Positions 31,490-38,203 of a stretch of 41,658 nt of DNA are shown here, piece by piece; position 1 is the stretch's first letter, and each line of letters begins with the position of its first letter. The notes beneath the pieces were generated by a model that saw nothing but the letters and a program-made list of their open reading frames with translations, was not told the DNA's origin and searched no databases. A program made the translations under genes and the position numbers. Where the stretch lies: contig CAZWOB010000013.1 of assembly GCA_964635295.1 (NCBI GenBank), forward strand, positions 1-41,658, in the 5' to 3' direction. This DNA comes from Waddlia sp964635295. GTDB lineage: Bacteria > Chlamydiota > Chlamydiia > Chlamydiales > Waddliaceae.

Positions 31490-32110
31490 TTGGCTGCAAT
31501 CTCAAATCTTACCGTTTATGCAAATTTACAAGTCTTGTCTCGTCTTGGCGACGGGGACAAGCTGAACATTGATCATCAGACAGGAGCGTTGACCAAGCAT
31601 GTTCCTCATCGGGGAGAAATGTTGACAAGGTGGTATTTCGGGGCCTTTAATACCGAAACAGTCCAACAGACATTTTCCCGAGCGTTTGAACTGATCGAAC
31701 TGGAAGATCGTGAGTCTGACAACGTCAAAACCTATGGACATTTATCAGAGCTAATCCCTTCGGCGCTCACTGGTGTCCAAACATTAAAGGCGACTTATGA
31801 TGTGGAAAACAAGGCTGAGGTATCGGGTCAGTTAGATCGGATATACGAACAGTTCGAAAAGCAGTTTGGACAAATTAAAAAGGAAGCACCCGTAAAAAAT
31901 GCCCCTCCATCAGCTGTTGCCGTTCCAGTTGAAGATCATGATGCGGACGATCGGCCCTCAAGAATTGATGAAGCGGCTGTCGTCCTTGATGAAGATGTAT
32001 CGACTGATGATGGGGAACCCTCTGTTCCTGACGAACGCCCATTAATACGAATTGCCGAGAAAGTCCAAAAGGTGTCAAGATGGAAAAAGATCTTCTGCTG
32101 CATCAAGTAA
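31490..32110 (+). CDS. Hypothetical protein ending in CaaX-like CCIK
   Basis: A 206-residue protein of unknown family. The N-terminal ~115 residues look folded (LQVLSRLGDGDKLNIDHQTG, RGEMLTRWYFGAFNTETVQQ); the middle is acidic and Pro/Asp-rich (about 125-180). The end is basic and ends KVSRWKKIFCCIK. A Cys four from the terminus within a polybasic segment resembles eukaryotic prenylation or palmitoylation signals. Translation starts at TTG 31490, because AGGAGG lies 5 bases before it. There is no signal peptide or membrane helix. It follows pabC by 9 bases and overlaps the convergent gene by 8 bases. Effector status is inference. Confidence 0.6.
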   Translation: MAAISNLTVYANLQVLSRLGDGDKLNIDHQTGALTKHVPHRGEMLTRWYFGAFNTETVQQTFSRAFELIELEDRESDNVKTYGHLSELIPSALTGVQTLKATYDVENKAEVSGQLDRIYEQFEKQFGQIKKEAPVKNAPPSAVAVPVEDHDADDRPSRIDEAAVVLDEDVSTDDGEPSVPDERPLIRIAEKVQKVSRWKKIFCCIK

Positions 32111-32681
32111 GATCGTAGAACCTTTTCACCCCAGTACCGGCAACTAGAACAGAGAACAGAATGGACAGGGGGGTGAACGCTTGTGGAAATGCAATCATCA
32201 GACCGAAGAAGATGAACGCCTCTGCCCTCTCCATGAGTCCCGGACTGTAATAAAAGCTCTTCTCGGTTTCTTGCTGAATAAAGATTCCCGAGACAAGAAA
32301 AGTTGTCACGCAAATCAGAACGCTTGCAAGCATGAAAAGGCACAGCCATCCCCTCGAGAGCGGGTCCACAGCATAAAGTCCGAGGATAACAGCCGATTCG
32401 ACCGTTCTGTCGCTAATGATATCCAGCATAGCTCCTCGATTAGATGTTCTGTTTTGATATCTTGCGATCGAACCGTCCAGAGTGTCTAGAAATCCGGAAC
32501 AGTAGAGAAGGAATAGTGCGATTACGGGGTGGCCCCATGCTAAAGCAGGAAGTACTGCAATGCCAGACGCAAGCGCACCCCAGGTGTATACAGCAGGAGA
32601 CAGGTTTAACTTGCTGAGTCCAGGAATCAATGGGTCGACAAGAATCTTTTGATAGGGCGCGCGGAAATATGAATCAATCAT
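32103..32681 (-). CDS. CDP-alcohol phosphatidyltransferase
   Basis: A 192-residue membrane protein with the family signature D-x2-DG-x2-AR-x8-G-x3-D-x3-D, seen as DTLDGSIARYQ followed by GAMLDIISD (about residues 65-91). These enzymes swap CMP of a CDP-alcohol for another alcohol in phospholipid synthesis (for example PgsA). Around it are several hydrophobic helices. The substrate pair is not decided by the sequence. Its ATG overlaps the stop of the TVP38-like gene by 8 bases, so it is the last gene of a three-gene operon. Its stop overlaps the end of the convergent CCIK gene. Confidence 0.85.
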   Translation of the reverse strand: MIDSYFRAPYQKILVDPLIPGLSKLNLSPAVYTWGALASGIAVLPALAWGHPVIALFLLYCSGFLDTLDGSIARYQNRTSNRGAMLDIISDRTVESAVILGLYAVDPLSRGWLCLFMLASVLICVTTFLVSGIFIQQETEKSFYYSPGLMERAEAFIFFGLMIAFPQAFTPLSILFSVLVAGTGVKRFYDLT

Positions 32682-33369
32682 GGGGTTTTCTCATTTTTTT
32701 TATTGCGACAGGAAGAAGCGCGAAAAGTCCCAGGGCAGCAAGCGCGATCTTGATCTGATTGTTGAAGATCGCGCTGATCGTAAATGCCTCGCCAGAAGCA
32801 AAAATGGCGTCCAGGCCAACACCGGCCTGAGTTAAGACAAACGACCCGGGGATGATCCCGACCACTGTTGTCCAAATAAAAGTCACAAGCGAAACGCCAA
32901 AAAATGCAGGAGCCAAATTGACGAGCCAGAAAGGGAACAGAGGAACGAGCCGAAGAAACAAGAGGTAGTTGGCGGCATTTTCCTGAAACCCTTTCCTCAT
33001 TTTCTGCAGTCTGGGGCCAGCTTTTTCTCTTAGCCCTTCCCCGACAGAAGTCTTTGCGATCAAAAAGATCGCCGTCGCCCCGATCGTCGCTCCGATGACG
33101 ACAAAGAGCGTGCTATAGGGTTGAGGGAAAAGAAACCCGCCGAAAATCGAAAGCAGCGCGCCGCCAGGAATTGATAAAGAGGTTGAGATCGCATACACAA
33201 CAATATAAATAAAAGGAGCAAGATAAGGGTGGCTGTTAACAAGTCCTTTCAGGGTGTTCCTGTGCTCTTTCAATGATTCATACGTGATGAGTTCATGCAG
33301 GCCAAGCAGATAAACAGCGAGCATCAATAATAGTAAGATGGCAACGGGAATGAGACGCTTGAGTTTCAT
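32674..33369 (-). CDS. TVP38/TMEM64-family (DedA-like VTT) membrane protein
   Basis: A 231-residue protein beginning MKLKRLIPVAILLLLMLAVY. The core VTT-domain segments are visible: 'SLSIPGGALLSIFGGFLFP', 'GATIGATAIFLIAK', 'FLRLVPLFPFWLVNLAPAFFGV' and 'IPGSFVLTQAGVGL'. VTT proteins are linked to lipid scrambling or carrier recycling. I choose the ATG at 33369, which overlaps the upstream stop as ATGA; an in-frame ATG at 33420 would extend 51 bases into the reductase gene. TVP38 genes are often adjacent or fused to flavin disulfide reductases, as here. Confidence 0.88.
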   Translation of the reverse strand: MKLKRLIPVAILLLLMLAVYLLGLHELITYESLKEHRNTLKGLVNSHPYLAPFIYIVVYAISTSLSIPGGALLSIFGGFLFPQPYSTLFVVIGATIGATAIFLIAKTSVGEGLREKAGPRLQKMRKGFQENAANYLLFLRLVPLFPFWLVNLAPAFFGVSLVTFIWTTVVGIIPGSFVLTQAGVGLDAIFASGEAFTISAIFNNQIKIALAALGLFALLPVAIKKMRKPHD

Positions 33370-34805
33370 TTTCTTTTGATCCATTTCATCAACGAGGGGA
33401 GAACTGTTTTCGTGAGCCATTGGTCGGCGGCTTTGCGGATTGCGAGATTATAGGTCGGATAGGGGTGGATCAGGGAGGCGAGTTTACGCAAAGGGAGGTT
33501 GGCGCTCATCGCTGTCGACAACTGCCCCAGCATCTCTCCTGCGCGTGGGGCGGCAATTGTTGCTCCCAGTATGCGACTGGACCATTTCTTTGTCACAATT
33601 TTGACAAAACCCTCTGTTCTTCCTTCCGTGATCGCTCTGTCGACGTCGCTAAAGGGGACTGTGTAGACCGCGATCTTGTGTTCGCCATACATTTCAGCAG
33701 CCTCTTTTTCCGTCATCCCCACTGCTGCGATCTCGGGGTCGGTATAGGTGACTCTCGGAACCGGCTGTTTCACGTCGATCTTGTATCGGATCGGCCAGGG
33801 AAGGATCAAATTGGTCAACACGGTGCGCGCTTCATTTTCTGCGATGTGGGTAAACAGCGCACGACCGGTGACATCACCGACGGCCATGATATGGGAATGG
33901 GCGGTGCGTCCATAGCCGTCGACGGGAATGCCTTTAGGACCTGCCTTGATCCCGATTTTTTCAAGGCCTAGCTGGTCGATCGAGGGGGTGCGGCCAGTTG
34001 CCACGAGAAGTTCGTTTACCTCAACGCTTTCGTTGGGAAAATGGAGGATGATGCGGTTCTCTTTCTTTTCAACTCTTTCAACCTCTTTCCCCAGGATGAG
34101 TTGGATCCCATCTTTTCTGAAGGTCTCTTCGATCACCTTCTGAGCCTCGATCTCCTCTTTCTTTAATAAATGCCGACCATGCTGGACGAGGGTGACGTGA
34201 GAGCCAAGGTGGTGGAATGCCTGCGCAAGTTCGCAGCCGATCGGCCCGCCTCCGATGACGCCGAGGGTGTCCGGGATGGCGGTTAGGTCGAAAATCGTTT
34301 CATTTGTATGGAAGGGGACGGTCTCAAGTCCCGGAATCGGAGGGACCCTTGGATGGGAGCCCGTTGCGATCACGATGGACTTCCCCTTGACGGTTTTCTG
34401 CTCTCCACTTGATAACGTGACTTTCAGGGTATGGGGATCGGTAAATGTTGCAGTGCCGGTCAGCGTTTCCACTCCCTTTTCTTTCAAGGCTGGGGGATCT
34501 TCATGGGAAAGAATGGATTGTACGATATCTCGCGTGCGGTCTAACGCTCCATTTCCATTAAAAGTTTTGGAATCAAGCTTGATCCCGAACTTTTCCCCGT
34601 TCCTGATGGCTGAAGCTGCATGGGCGGAGGCGATCAGGGATTTGCTGGGAACGCATCCAAAGTTGGTGCAGTCGCCGCCCCATGTTCCTTTATCGATGAG
34701 AAGGACCCGTTTGCCAGCTTTGGCAGCACCGATGGCAACGACCAGTCCGCCTGCCCCGGCCCCGATGACAATTACCTGATAAGCCTCATTCATGGGGTCT
34801 TTCAT
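33366..34805 (-). CDS. Flavin-dependent disulfide oxidoreductase, mercuric-reductase-like
   Basis: A 479-residue class I pyridine-nucleotide disulfide oxidoreductase: FAD-binding 'VIVIGAGAGGLVVAIGAAKAG', redox-active CxxxxC in 'GGDCTNFGCVPSKSLI', NAD(P)H-binding 'LGVIGGGPIGCELAQAFHHLG', 'AVGDVTG' and the C-terminal dimer interface with 'HPYPTYNLAIRKAADQW'. It lacks an N-terminal heavy-metal domain and the C-terminal Cys pair of true MerA, so mercury reduction is not indicated. Lipoamide dehydrogenase activity is also unlikely, since the usual 'HAHPTxSE' end is changed. The Met at 34805 is my choice; 34829 and 34793 are possible. It is first in the operon and divergent from proS across 75 AT-rich bases. 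Confidence 0.85.
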   Translation of the reverse strand: MKDPMNEAYQVIVIGAGAGGLVVAIGAAKAGKRVLLIDKGTWGGDCTNFGCVPSKSLIASAHAASAIRNGEKFGIKLDSKTFNGNGALDRTRDIVQSILSHEDPPALKEKGVETLTGTATFTDPHTLKVTLSSGEQKTVKGKSIVIATGSHPRVPPIPGLETVPFHTNETIFDLTAIPDTLGVIGGGPIGCELAQAFHHLGSHVTLVQHGRHLLKKEEIEAQKVIEETFRKDGIQLILGKEVERVEKKENRIILHFPNESVEVNELLVATGRTPSIDQLGLEKIGIKAGPKGIPVDGYGRTAHSHIMAVGDVTGRALFTHIAENEARTVLTNLILPWPIRYKIDVKQPVPRVTYTDPEIAAVGMTEKEAAEMYGEHKIAVYTVPFSDVDRAITEGRTEGFVKIVTKKWSSRILGATIAAPRAGEMLGQLSTAMSANLPLRKLASLIHPYPTYNLAIRKAADQWLTKTVLPSLMKWIKRK

Positions 34806-34880
34806 ATCAGAATTTTTATAACAGCGCAAAAATTTTAAGATTTGCTACAATTGAAGTTTCAACAAATTGGATAGTGATTA

Positions 34881-36404
34881 ATGACCCAAACAAACGAAAA
34901 AACCGCAATTACGCCAACGAGGCAAGAAGATTATCCCGAATGGTACCAGCAGGCGATCAAGGCCGCTGACATGGCCGAAAATTCCCCTGTTCGGGGATGT
35001 ATGGTTATAAAGCCTTGGGGCTTTGGAATATGGGAAAGAATTAAATCGACCTTGGACCAGATGATCAAGGATACCGGGCATGAAAACGTCTATTTTCCCT
35101 TATTTATTCCATTGAGCTTTTTGGAGAAAGAGGCTGCTCACGTCGAAGGTTTTGCCAAGGAGTGCGCGGTCGTCACCCATCACCGCCTCGAAGAGAAGGA
35201 TGGAAAACTGATTCCGACTGGTGAATTGGAAGAGCCGCTGATCGTCCGTCCGACATCTGAGACGATTATTGGAGATTCCTTTTCCCGCTGGGTGGAGTCG
35301 TATCGCGACCTTCCGCTTTTGATCAATCAATGGGCAAATGTGGTGAGATGGGAGATGCGCCCGCGCATTTTTCTCAGGACATCGGAGTTTTTGTGGCAGG
35401 AGGGGCATACGGTCCATGCCACAGAGCATGAGGCAAAAGAAGAGACGTTGAAGATGCTTGAGGTGTACCGCACCTTGGCTGAAGAGGTGCTTGCCATTCC
35501 TGTGATCCTTGGAGAAAAGTCACCTGGGGAGAGGTTTCCCGGCGCTGAGAACACGTATACGCTTGAAATGATGATGCAGGACCGCAAAGCGCTTCAAGGG
35601 GGGACGTCCCACTATCTCGGACAGAATTTTGCAAAAGCGCAAGGGATCCAGTTTTCAGGAAAAGAGGGAGAACTGGAACACGCTTATACGACCTCCTGGG
35701 GAGTCACCACTCGTTTAATAGGCGGGATGATCATGTGTCACGGCGATGACGATGGACTTCGGGTTCCTCCTCGCGTTGCTCCGAAACAGGTGGTGATTAT
35801 TCCCATTGTTCCTAAGCCGGAATTGGAAGAGGAAGTGTTGGCCTATGCTGAAAAGGTGAAGCTTCAGATCGCGTCGCAAAAATATTACGGCGAGCGGATT
35901 ACAGTCCATGTTGATAAAAGGGACCGCAGAGGCGGGGAGAAAAATTGGGAGTGGATCAAGAAGGGGATTCCGGTCAGGATTGAAGTCGGCCCGCGCGATA
36001 TCGAGTCTGGCTCGGTGATGCTCTCGCGCAGAGACCGTGGTCATAAAGAGAAAGAGAAAGTGACCCTGGATCAGTTGGAAGGCATGATGTCTGATCTTTT
36101 GGGTGAGATCCAGAACAATTATTTCGAACAGGCGAAGGCGTTCAGAGAGATGCACATACAGCGTGATATTGTAACTTTGGAAGGTCTCCGTGAATTTTTC
36201 ACCCCTAAGAATCCGGACAAACCTGAGATCCATGGTGGATTTGTCCTGGCAAAATGGTGCGAGGATCCTGAGACGGAAAAAATCCTGGATGAGATGAAGT
36301 TGACGATCCGTTGTTTGCCGCTGAGCCAGTCCGGAACCAAGGGGAAGTGCATCCTGACAGGGAAAGAAGCGACAAAAGATGTCATCATCGCCAAATCTTA
36401 TTAA
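34881..36404 (+). CDS. proS: Prolyl-tRNA synthetase, archaeal/eukaryotic type
   Basis: A 507-residue class II synthetase that charges tRNA-Pro. Motif 1 lies near 'ENVYFPLFIP', motif 2 is 'VVRWEMRPRIFLRTSEF' with 'GHTVHAT', motif 3 'GGMIMCHGDDDGLRVPPRVAP', with 'RPTSETII' between. It has no bacterial editing insertion, and it ends with the Cys-containing C-terminal domain and a terminal Tyr (TGKEATKDVIIAKSY), both marks of the archaeal/eukaryotic-like ProRS. Many bacteria use the longer (~570-residue) type, so this gene was probably acquired or retained from a different lineage. Its TAA stop directly abuts an inverted-repeat element. Confidence 0.95.
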   Translation: MTQTNEKTAITPTRQEDYPEWYQQAIKAADMAENSPVRGCMVIKPWGFGIWERIKSTLDQMIKDTGHENVYFPLFIPLSFLEKEAAHVEGFAKECAVVTHHRLEEKDGKLIPTGELEEPLIVRPTSETIIGDSFSRWVESYRDLPLLINQWANVVRWEMRPRIFLRTSEFLWQEGHTVHATEHEAKEETLKMLEVYRTLAEEVLAIPVILGEKSPGERFPGAENTYTLEMMMQDRKALQGGTSHYLGQNFAKAQGIQFSGKEGELEHAYTTSWGVTTRLIGGMIMCHGDDDGLRVPPRVAPKQVVIIPIVPKPELEEEVLAYAEKVKLQIASQKYYGERITVHVDKRDRRGGEKNWEWIKKGIPVRIEVGPRDIESGSVMLSRRDRGHKEKEKVTLDQLEGMMSDLLGEIQNNYFEQAKAFREMHIQRDIVTLEGLREFFTPKNPDKPEIHGGFVLAKWCEDPETEKILDEMKLTIRCLPLSQSGTKGKCILTGKEATKDVIIAKSY

Positions 36405-36482
36405 GAGGGTGTTATCAAAAGTATTATTCACCGCCGAGATCACGGAGAACACGGAGATAAAAAATCGTAAAGAAGCACCCTC
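36405..36482. repeat. 78-bp inverted-repeat element directly after proS
   Basis: It begins GAGGGTGTT immediately after the proS stop TAA and ends GCACCCTC, followed by TCA. The ends resemble the IS5-like element at 10527-10697, though pairing beyond 7-8 bp is poor. It contains a direct repeat-like ATCACGGAGAACACGGAGAT. A second, overlapping imperfect palindrome joins TTCACCGCCGAGATCACGG (about 36427) to CTGCGTTCTTTGTGGTAA (about 36493-36510), a type of CACGGAG/CTCCGTG repeat found scattered in many bacteria. It may terminate proS and upp transcripts. The gap to 36566 holds nothing else. Confidence 0.5.
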
Positions 36483-36566
36483 TCATTGAGCTCTGCGTTC
36501 TTTGTGGTAATTAATTTTTACTTTTCTTAATGTCTTGAGTGAGTGAAGCGAACGGTTGTTTATCTC

Positions 36567-37169
36567 TTATTCTGTACCGAAGTAGCGGTCGCCAAAATCG
36601 CCCAGTCCAGGCACGATAAAGGCATTTTGATCCAAATGCGGATCGATCTGCCCAATCACAAGATGGACCTTAGGGAACATATTCTTCACCCTCTCAATTC
36701 CCTCTTTTGCCGCAAGAATGCCTACATAAATGATCCGTTCTTCCGGTATTCCTTTTTGCTTTATTTTTTCGAGCGCCAGTATTCCGCTTCCGCCGGTTGC
36801 GATCATCGGGTCGATGACGATGACACTCGAGTTCTGCTGAAAAGGGGGCAGGTTCTCATAGTAAAGATTGGGCTCTTTTGTTTTTTCATTACGGCGCATG
36901 CCAAGGAAGCCGACAGAGGCTTCAGGATAAAAATGGAGGAAGCTGGGAAGCATTGCAAGACCTGCGCGCAGGATGGGAACGATGATCAACTCACCGGCAA
37001 TCCCTTCTCCCTTCATCTCTTTGAGAGGAGTATGGATGCTTTTTTCAGATTTCGATAAAAATTGGCCGGCCTCACCAGCTAAGACTAAGCTGATCTGGTC
37101 TGTGACATGGCGGAATGCCAGTCTGGAGGTCGTACGGTCGCGAAGTATCGTTAATAGCGTCTCTTTCAT
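36567..37169 (-). CDS. upp: Uracil phosphoribosyltransferase
   Basis: A 200-residue enzyme making UMP from uracil and PRPP. 'VPILRAGLAMLPSF', 'VIVIDPMIATGGSGILALE' (PRPP-binding loop) and the end 'GLGDFGDRYFGTE' are diagnostic, and the length is normal. The start ATG at 37169 lies inside the 3' end of the preceding gene, in another frame, with a 98-base overlap. Uracil salvage suits an organism that draws nucleobases from its host. Confidence 0.95.
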   Translation of the reverse strand: MKETLLTILRDRTTSRLAFRHVTDQISLVLAGEAGQFLSKSEKSIHTPLKEMKGEGIAGELIIVPILRAGLAMLPSFLHFYPEASVGFLGMRRNEKTKEPNLYYENLPPFQQNSSVIVIDPMIATGGSGILALEKIKQKGIPEERIIYVGILAAKEGIERVKNMFPKVHLVIGQIDPHLDQNAFIVPGLGDFGDRYFGTE

Positions 37170-37839
37170 CGGTGATCATTTTCCAAAGAACCCGATTAAA
37201 TTGCAATTGATCAATCTGTTCAATGAGGAGCGGGATATCCAGGAGTCCTGAGTTGTCGAAAAAAATGTCGACAGGAGAGAGGTCGAACGCCTCATAGTCC
37301 GCAAACCATTTGTCCAAATTTCTCAGGTAGTAGTCGGGATGCTCCTCTCTTTCGATCAACCGCTGTTCGACGATCTCCCTCGGAACTTCTATCCGGACCA
37401 GAACCGTCTCAAATTCGTAAGCGTCCAGGGCTGCTTTAAGAGGTTGATAGTTGCGGTCGACGCTCGAATCAAAAAGATAAAAATGATTGGGGTATTCATG
37501 AAACAGGCGATCGATGAAATAGGCGGCAAACTGTCGATAGATGACCTCGTTCTCACTAGTCGGTCGATCATCGCGATAGATGCCGTGTTCCTTGAGCGTT
37601 CTTCGCATTTCATCAGACGAAATTAATACAGCATGATAATGAGGAGATAATGCCCTACTGATCTCACTTTTCCCCATTCCTGGGGTCGCTGAAAATAGTA
37701 CGGCCTTGGCTGGCTGTTTTTCCTCAATATAGGAAAGCTTCTGCAGATGGGCTGTATAGAGTGGGTCAAAAGAGCCTTCAGCAAAACAGAGGTAAGGAAA
37801 GAGAAGGAAACAGGCGGCTATTATCTGACGTATAGCCAA
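37072..37839 (-). CDS. Exported P-loop kinase-like protein (AAA_33/zeta-toxin-like)
   Basis: A 255-residue protein. MAIRQIIAACFLLFPYLCFA is a plausible Sec signal peptide. The mature part has Walker A 'SATPGMGKSEI' (about residues 50-60), 'LISSDEMRRTL' after strand 2, 'FYLFDSSVDR' as a Walker B-like acidic strand, 'VLVRIEVPREIVEQRLIEREEHP' with lid arginines, as in AAA_33/zeta-type small-molecule kinases. I start at TTG 37839, because AGG lies about 6 bases upstream and the signal peptide then begins at residue 1. The frame stays open upstream to 37959 through the previous gene. The last 32 codons run into upp. Activity and destination are unknown. Confidence 0.65.
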   Translation of the reverse strand: MAIRQIIAACFLLFPYLCFAEGSFDPLYTAHLQKLSYIEEKQPAKAVLFSATPGMGKSEISRALSPHYHAVLISSDEMRRTLKEHGIYRDDRPTSENEVIYRQFAAYFIDRLFHEYPNHFYLFDSSVDRNYQPLKAALDAYEFETVLVRIEVPREIVEQRLIEREEHPDYYLRNLDKWFADYEAFDLSPVDIFFDNSGLLDIPLLIEQIDQLQFNRVLWKMITDERDAINDTSRPYDLQTGIPPCHRPDQLSLSW

Positions 37840-38138
37840 TGGGAACCTATATTTCGCTCTTGCAACGCTTTTTTCGCTTTTTTGGGATCTCTGACGCTGC
37901 TTAAATCTGTCGCTAATTTCTGCTCGATCTCGATTTTTCTCTCTTGCAGCTGTTCCCAATTTTTATCGGAAAAGTTATCCTTTTTATCGATAAATACGGA
38001 AAGCTGTTCGGGAGTGACCTGCAACTGTGAAAGCAAATCTGTGGAATCTTGGTCGAGCTTGCCGTTGCGGATCTCGAGTTCCCTCATTTTCTGCTGTGTT
38101 TTTTCAAATTTTTCGTCTATATCTTGAGTTTCAAACAT
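37821..38138 (-). CDS. Small coiled-coil hypothetical protein
   Basis: A 105-residue, highly charged, helical protein (MFETQDIDEKFEKTQQKMREL through KLATDLSSVRDPKKAKKAL) with no family I recognise, no signal and no membrane segment. The ATG at 38138 has ATAGG about 8 bases upstream; an ATG 15 bases earlier is less likely. Its 3' end overlaps the chosen start of the exported kinase by 19 bases, indicating an operon with it and upp. It diverges from the RasGEF gene across 65 bases (38139-38203), which must hold both promoters. Confidence 0.65.
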   Translation of the reverse strand: MFETQDIDEKFEKTQQKMRELEIRNGKLDQDSTDLLSQLQVTPEQLSVFIDKKDNFSDKNWEQLQERKIEIEQKLATDLSSVRDPKKAKKALQERNIGSHWLYVR

Positions 38139-38203
38139 GACGATACCTATCATAGGATTAAAATAGGTATTATACTAACAATAAGTATTTTAAGGCAATA
38201 ACT

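Noticed and set aside
33366..34805. Mercuric reductase activity
   Set aside because: The redox CxxxxC is present, but the C-terminal Cys pair and heavy-metal domain of MerA are absent and there are no mer genes nearby.
34806..34880. Divergent promoters between the flavin reductase and proS (TACAAT at about 34845)
   Set aside because: A -10-like TACAAT is visible, but no -35 hexamer lies at an acceptable distance on either strand, so I did not list it.
35715..36452. 245-codon frame antisense to proS
   Set aside because: Shadow of the well-conserved ProRS gene in the opposite strand; no start context and no recognisable family.
36543..37058. 171-codon plus-strand frame opposite upp
   Set aside because: Complement of the conserved UPRT sequence; no independent evidence.
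38139..38203. tRNA or small RNA gene in short intergenic gaps
   Set aside because: No cloverleaf, CCA end or T-loop-like GGTTCGA motif was found in any gap I read through.
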